Source: DATKZH01 sp035528065
Lineage (GTDB): Bacteria; Planctomycetota; Planctomycetia; Pirellulales; Thermoguttaceae
DNA: 64,000 nucleotides
Direction of reading: 5' to 3'
Assembly (NCBI GenBank): GCA_035528065.1
Contig: DATKZH010000247.1
Location: 1 to 64,000 of the forward strand
The notes under the pieces were generated by a model. That model was not told where the DNA came from and searched no databases. It was given only the letters and a program-made list of their open reading frames with translations. Positions 59,972-64,000 of the stretch are shown here, in pieces (positions within the stretch are counted from its first letter, which is position 1; each line of letters begins with the position of its first letter). Made by a program: the position numbers and the translations under genes.

Positions 59972-61354
59972 CTAATGATCCCGCAGCACCACGGCCGGGT
60001 CCTGAGTGATGGCGGAGAGCGTGGGTAGGTAGCTGGCCACGGCGGAAAGGAGCGGGGCCCCGATCAGGGCGAATAGAAGCATCTGCAAAGGGAACTGGAA
60101 GTGATCGCCCGCGGCGTACAGCGGCTGGAAGCCCAGCCATTGGGTCGCCTCGGTGCCCAGCACGAATCCAATCGCCGTGCCCAGCAGGAACCCCAGGACC
60201 GCGCCCCCCAGCCCCAACAGAACGGCCTTGCCGAGGAACAGCGAGGCGATCCGGGCGGAGCTTTTGCCCAACGCCCGAAACACGCCGATCTCCGTGATCC
60301 GCTCGCGCACGTTGACCAGTGCCAGAAGCCCGACCCAAACCGCCGCGGCCAGCACGACCAGCGTGGTCATCACCGCGGCGAGCGTCTCCATGTTCCCCTG
60401 CATCTTCTCACGGCGCGTGGCCGTTTCCTCCAGGTCCTTCTGCCGCTGTTGGAGGTCGCGCCGATGTTGACCGACGATTGCCGCGTGCCTCTGTGCCACC
60501 ATCGACCGCTGCCTGGCTCGGGCTACGGCCTTGGAGACGTCGCGGACCACGTGCGTCTCCGGCAGGGCGTCGGCCAGTTGCGCGCGGATCTTGGGCAGGT
60601 CGGCTTCCGCACATCGGCACTCCAAGGCCAGGATCTGATTGATCCTGGGCGGATCGCTCTTGTCCAGCAGGGCTTGCGCGTCGCTCAGGTTCATGGTGAT
60701 GGTGCCGTCTTCGTGGCTTCCCTTCTCGGGCAGGAGCATGGCGATGCGGAACGGTTTGCCCGAGATCTCGATCGTCTCGCCCACTTTGCGGCCTTGGGCC
60801 AGGTGGTAGCCCAGAAACACCGTCCCCCGCTCCACGTCGTAGCCCATGGGCGCCTTTCTCCTCATGTGCGACTGGGTCGTCTCGGGCAGATAGCCGTCGA
60901 GCCGGACCTCGCGACCTTCCCACTGGATCTTGGACCGCAAGGTGGCGACCAGGTGGGTGATCATGGTGAGCGACTGCTTTTTGGCCAGGTCCTCGACGTA
61001 CTTCTGGGGCATGTCGAGCGTGGGGATGCCCGTGTCCAAAAAGTCGATCATGTCGGTGTCGCGGTGGACGATCGACAGGTTGAATCCCATGTCACGCATG
61101 ACGATCCGCGTCTCGTCCTCCAGCTCCGCAAGCTCTCGAGCCGCTTGCTTCTCCGACTCGGTCACCCGGGCCTGCGACTCGGCCACCCGCGTCTCCAGGC
61201 CCGCCAGTTCCGCGTGCGTCTGCCGGCCATAGCCGTCCACCAGCACCGGACCGGCCACGAACAACGTCACGGCAATGGTGACGGCAAGAAGACTCAGCAC
61301 GAAGTTGACCTTGCGATAACGGATCTCGGCCAGAAGCAGCTTCAACGTGGACAT
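59972..61354 (-). CDS. FtsX/MacB-type ABC permease with coiled coil
   Basis: The 460-residue protein has a transmembrane helix near residues 17-40. A large periplasmic part includes a heptad-like coiled-coil (AELAGLETRVAESQARVT and ESEKQAARELAELE). Three C-terminal helices follow, with the FtsX signature NVRERITEIGVFRALGKSSAR. FtsX/MacB permeases use a separate ATPase for mechanotransmission or lipoprotein release. No ATPase gene is next to it in this window, so the partner is encoded elsewhere. Sequence features fit LolE/MacB-like more than the cell-division FtsX. The ATG at 61354 precedes the first helix. Confidence 0.82.
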   Translation of the reverse strand: MSTLKLLLAEIRYRKVNFVLSLLAVTIAVTLFVAGPVLVDGYGRQTHAELAGLETRVAESQARVTESEKQAARELAELEDETRIVMRDMGFNLSIVHRDTDMIDFLDTGIPTLDMPQKYVEDLAKKQSLTMITHLVATLRSKIQWEGREVRLDGYLPETTQSHMRRKAPMGYDVERGTVFLGYHLAQGRKVGETIEISGKPFRIAMLLPEKGSHEDGTITMNLSDAQALLDKSDPPRINQILALECRCAEADLPKIRAQLADALPETHVVRDVSKAVARARQRSMVAQRHAAIVGQHRRDLQQRQKDLEETATRREKMQGNMETLAAVMTTLVVLAAAVWVGLLALVNVRERITEIGVFRALGKSSARIASLFLGKAVLLGLGGAVLGFLLGTAIGFVLGTEATQWLGFQPLYAAGDHFQFPLQMLLFALIGAPLLSAVASYLPTLSAITQDPAVVLRDH

Positions 61355-61401
61355 CGGGGGACGAAACCTCTCTTGTCGTGGGCCTTCCGACTGCAGACCA
61401 C

Positions 61402-61429
61402 AAAGCCGCGCTGCGCCGGTCGCGGCTTT
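61402..61429. repeat. Perfect 9-bp REP-like hairpin
   Basis: AAAGCCGCG (61402-61410) pairs with CGCGGCTTT (61421-61429) around a 10-base loop. It lies upstream of the permease gene. Confidence 0.5.
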
Positions 61430-61488
61430 ATGGACGCGCGTTCAACGACGCACCGTTCTCGGGAACGGACACACTTATTTCTGCACGG

Positions 61489-61527
61489 CTGCTTGGGTTC
61501 CCAAGCTGTAGCTCGGAAACCAAGCAG
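61489..61527. repeat. Palindromic repeat of a widespread type
   Basis: CTGCTTGG-G-TTCC (61489-61501) and GGAA-A-CCAAGCAG (61515-61527) pair over 12 bp with one mismatch. The core TTCCCAAGCTGTAGCTCGG resembles a palindrome I associate with planctomycete and cyanobacterial intergenic regions. Confidence 0.55.
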
Positions 61528-61599
61528 TCTGATTATCTCAACTCCAACTTGGCACGGCAAGCATGAACCCGCCCGGCACAAGTCGGCAACTCTGCCGCA

Positions 61600-62949
61600 T
61601 TACCCATCCCATTCGGCACCGGCAGCTTGTCCCTCGTCGTCGCGCAGCCGGTCGCGCGGCTCGTCCAGGCGGAACGTCAGACACCCGCTCAGCAGGACAA
61701 GCAGAATCATGAAAACGAAAACGCTCTCGAAACCCACCACGTCGATCAGCCAGCCTACCAACGGGCTCAACAGAAACGGAATGGCCACGGCCAGGGTGAC
61801 GATGCTTTGGTAACGGGCATGGGCCGCCGGCTCACAGATCTCCAAGGCGTAGTTCAACAGCATGCGGGGCACCAGCGGCGTGATCCCCAGGGGGACGTAA
61901 ACCAGCCAGAAAAGGCCCGCGCCCAGGCCGCCGGGCAGTCGGGTCAGGGCGATGGCAAAGGCGGGAGCGATCGCCGAGCCGAAAATCAGCAGCCGGAGCA
62001 CCAGCCGGTAGCCGCGGCGATCGGCCAACGGCCCTACGAACAAGCTGAAGATGGCCACGGCCGCGTTCTGCGTGACCACCCAGACCATCAGGTCCACGCC
62101 GGATAGTCCCAGTCTGGCTCGGGCCAGCGCCTGGTAGTGCGGCAAGATAATCAGGCCGCTGGCGAAGAGGACGGCCACCCACACCAGACGCCGTAAGTCC
62201 GCGTCGTTGCGGAGCACACGGAGAGTGTCCGCCAGCGCTGCCGGCTGCTTGCTCGGGCGTTCGGCCGCCTCGTCCCTCACTTCAAACAGCAGCAGCGCGA
62301 GCAGCCCGGATAGCGAGAAGCAGACCCCGACAAACGTGAAGACGGCCCCCCAATTCGGGGAGGGTGTGTCTAGCCAACCGGGCATCAGCCACACCGCGAT
62401 CAACGTCGCCGGAATGGCTCCCCAGAACGTGGAGAGCATGATCAGGCGGCCCCGTCGGGTCGGCCGAATCAGCTTCCCTTGCACCGTGCCGAACGAGACG
62501 AGGTACAACCCGTACAGGACGAAGAAAACGAAGTAGAGCGAGAGAAACAGCCCCGGCATCCATCCCCCGTTGTCGCCGCCCATGGCCGTCCAGGCGATGG
62601 CAAGCGCCAAGAAGGGCAGCCCCATCGCGGTGGCCAACGCGGCCATCGCCCGTTTCTTCCGCGGCAAGGCCCTCAGGTAGTTGGCCGAAAACAGCGGCGG
62701 CACGCCCTGCCCCAGGCGACTGAGCACCGGCAGAAGTCCTCGGATCCAGCCCGCCCCGGCCACCTGGTCGAGGAACGCGGGCATGATCACGCTCTCGGTC
62801 TTGAAGATCCAGCCGACGCGGAGCACGATCTGGTGGATGGCCAGAAGCAGCAGGTTCCGCGGCTCGCGGGACTCAACGGCGGCGTGTCTGGGCGAGTCGG
62901 GGGGCTGATGCAGGGCGTCCTGCGGGGGGAAGTCGCGGGGAGGCGTCAT
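61600..62949 (-). CDS. MFS-type membrane transporter
   Basis: The 449-residue membrane protein has about twelve predicted hydrophobic segments with a soluble N-terminal extension (1-30) and a central cytoplasmic loop (after about residue 215, VRDEAAERPSKQ). It shows MFS traits: duplicated halves, a loop of the GPLADRRGYRLVLRL kind (the MFS A-motif is DRRGYRLVL) and a repeated arrangement. The transported compound is not identifiable. The gene ends about 245 nt before the FtsX-type permease gene, which is on the same strand. Confidence 0.82.
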   Translation of the reverse strand: MTPPRDFPPQDALHQPPDSPRHAAVESREPRNLLLLAIHQIVLRVGWIFKTESVIMPAFLDQVAGAGWIRGLLPVLSRLGQGVPPLFSANYLRALPRKKRAMAALATAMGLPFLALAIAWTAMGGDNGGWMPGLFLSLYFVFFVLYGLYLVSFGTVQGKLIRPTRRGRLIMLSTFWGAIPATLIAVWLMPGWLDTPSPNWGAVFTFVGVCFSLSGLLALLLFEVRDEAAERPSKQPAALADTLRVLRNDADLRRLVWVAVLFASGLIILPHYQALARARLGLSGVDLMVWVVTQNAAVAIFSLFVGPLADRRGYRLVLRLLIFGSAIAPAFAIALTRLPGGLGAGLFWLVYVPLGITPLVPRMLLNYALEICEPAAHARYQSIVTLAVAIPFLLSPLVGWLIDVVGFESVFVFMILLVLLSGCLTFRLDEPRDRLRDDEGQAAGAEWDG

Positions 62950-62997
62950 GCCGCAAATATAGCGAACCCTGCCCGGCTCCGCGACCCTCGGCGAATC

Positions 62998-63027
62998 GGC
63001 GCGGGGGTAGTCGGCGCGGGGGTAGTC
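62998..63027. repeat. Two direct 15-bp repeats
   Basis: GGCGCGGGGGTAGTC occurs twice in tandem, just upstream of the transporter gene, followed by a partial third GGCG. It may be an operator or a slippage product. Confidence 0.5.
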
Positions 63028-63096
63028 GGCGTGTCGTCGCCTTGTCGGCTGGCGGCGCAGGCCAAGGAGCCGTTACAGAACAAGTTGACCGATTGC

Positions 63097-63158
63097 TTCC
63101 CGTGGTGCGAGCCTCCCGCCTGCGCCTTGCCGGACAGGCGGGACGCCTGTACCACGGA
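63097..63158. repeat. REP-like palindrome
   Basis: Outer arms with GTGGT and ACCAC and inner arms CGCCTG/CAGGCG bracket a 62-nt stretch. It shares the GGCGTCxCGCC-type core with the palindromes at 53250 and 58547. Confidence 0.5.
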
Positions 63159-63178
63159 AGGTTGCACGAGGCATTCTG

Positions 63179-63745
63179 TCACGGCTGCTGATCGCCTCGC
63201 CTCTCTAGCAGAAGCTCCAGGTAGCTCCTTCGTTCGCTCCCGGACAGTCCCAGATGTCGGGCGAGCGAACCGATGCAGGCCCTGGCGGAGTCGACCTCGT
63301 CGTCCTCGGCCAGGAGTTCCAGCTCGACGTAGGTGCCCACCTCAGCCACGTCGTCCAGGGCGGCCTCAATCTGGTGACCCTGCCACGGGATGATCGCCTT
63401 GCGTCGGTACTTGCAGACCTCGGCCACCGGCGCAAAACCGAGGGCTTCCAGCAGCCTCTCCAATGCCGCGACCTTGTCCTCCTGCGACCACAGGGGCAGC
63501 TCGATCTCGCGGCGGGTCTTGGTGGTCGTGTCGACCTTAGGACCTTTGTAGGTGACGTAGTTGCCCTGGTCGGTCCGGCGGACGCGCAGGGCCTCGTCGC
63601 TGGCGGCGAAGTCACGTGCCGGATGGGCGTAGTAGTGGTCGATCTCGCTCTGCGGCTGCGAGACGGTCCCGCCCAACGCGGCCAGCCTCGCCGCCAAAGC
63701 CGCCATCTCGGCCACGGGGAACTTCTGTTCGACCTCGTACTTCAC
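63179..63745 (-). CDS. CYTH-domain (class IV adenylate cyclase / triphosphatase) protein
   Basis: The 188-residue CYTH protein has the signature ExExK at the start (YEVEQKF, residues 3-9). Basic and acidic strands of the tunnel fold follow (ALRVRRTDQGNYVTYKGPK, TRREIELPLW, KYRRKAIIPW, EAALDDVAEVGTYVELELLA). The family includes CyaB adenylate cyclase, thiamine triphosphatase and inorganic triphosphatase; which activity it has here cannot be told. The GTG at 63745 has GGAGG 7 nt upstream. The GTG six nt earlier is 1 nt from that site and less likely. Confidence 0.88.
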   Translation of the reverse strand: MKYEVEQKFPVAEMAALAARLAALGGTVSQPQSEIDHYYAHPARDFAASDEALRVRRTDQGNYVTYKGPKVDTTTKTRREIELPLWSQEDKVAALERLLEALGFAPVAEVCKYRRKAIIPWQGHQIEAALDDVAEVGTYVELELLAEDDEVDSARACIGSLARHLGLSGSERRSYLELLLERRGDQQP

Positions 63746-63837
63746 GTTCACGCCTCCGTCCGAATTACCGGCGAGTCCGGAACACCTCGGTTCACGGCGA
63801 GGAGGCAGACGGGCTCGCACCCGACCCTACTTACCTT

Positions 63838-63853
63838 GGGGGGCATGCCCCCC
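63838..63853. repeat. Perfect 16-bp palindrome
   Basis: GGGGGGCATGCCCCCC is self-complementary and centred on a CATG. It lies in the intergenic end of the window. The function is unknown. Confidence 0.5.
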
Positions 63854-64000
63854 GGACGAATTCTCTCCGGCGAGGCCAGGCCCTACTCCCCGGTTGACTT
63901 CCTAGAATATGTTATTGGTTGTTGGTGGGAAATGGGAAGCTCGTGGCCCTGCCGGGGCCGCAATTCCCGGCGAATCATCGAAAGAAGGGGGCCCATGGGC

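Noticed and set aside
63976..64000. Start of another gene at the right edge (ATG at 63995)
   Set aside because: Only two codons are inside the window and the AAGGGGG is 3 nt from the ATG, so it cannot be supported.

Overview
The window reads as a GC-rich chromosome segment of a member of Planctomycetota, most likely the Pirellulales or a close relative. This is inferred from family content, not from a marker search. The signs are many secreted low-complexity proteins, a cluster of Gfo/Idh/MocA, PQQ-like propeller and glycosidase-like genes, an FmdE-domain protein, LpxB (lipid A, so an outer membrane), HflK/HflC with lineage-specific tails, membrane-anchored toroid and VWA proteins, and sparse genes separated by palindromic intergenic repeats. 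There is no rRNA, phage module or CRISPR array. One tRNA, an initiator tRNA-Met, is present.

Layout: 1-8.1 kb has a truncated surface protein, a biotin ligase, an exported operon (a 12-repeat DxxGxDxY solenoid and a QW-motif protein), an RlmM-like rRNA methyltransferase and an exported FmdE protein. 8.2-16.3 kb has an 881-residue repeat protein, a disordered basic protein, a giant flavoenzyme fusion and an XRE-like regulator. 16.5-25.2 kb is housekeeping: mfd, a parvulin-like isomerase, pdxJ, dapA and a glycosyltransferase. 25.2-27.1 kb is a compact ATPase plus TOPRIM-like cassette that resembles a defence system. 27.2-38.1 kb is accessory: a heparinase-DUF1028 fusion, a membrane VWA protein, a NACHT-type NTPase with 13 near-identical WD40 repeats, 23-bp iterons, a 57-residue membrane protein and tRNA-fMet.

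38.5-47.4 kb has a membrane-anchored toroid protein, then a minus-strand carbohydrate cluster: an Ldh_2-type dehydrogenase, a glycosidase-like propeller, a PQQ-like propeller and two Gfo/Idh paralogues. These probably work on extracytoplasmic sugar substrates. A 232-bp MITE-like element lies inside this cluster. 47.5-53.8 kb has a lipase-like hydrolase, ruvX, a Tyr-rich secreted protein, an M20 peptidase, a well-formed small-RNA candidate with its own promoter and terminator, and a regulator pair built from a degenerate NtrC-like ATPase and a pseudo-receiver. 54-64 kb has hflK-hflC, an M50 protease, lpxB, a BASS transporter, an FtsX-type permease, an MFS transporter and a CYTH phosphohydrolase.

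The strongest candidates for something new are the WD40-NTPase locus, the ATPase/TOPRIM cassette, the small RNA at 51.26-51.33 kb, the degenerate NtrC/pseudo-receiver pair and the DxxGxDxY solenoid protein.
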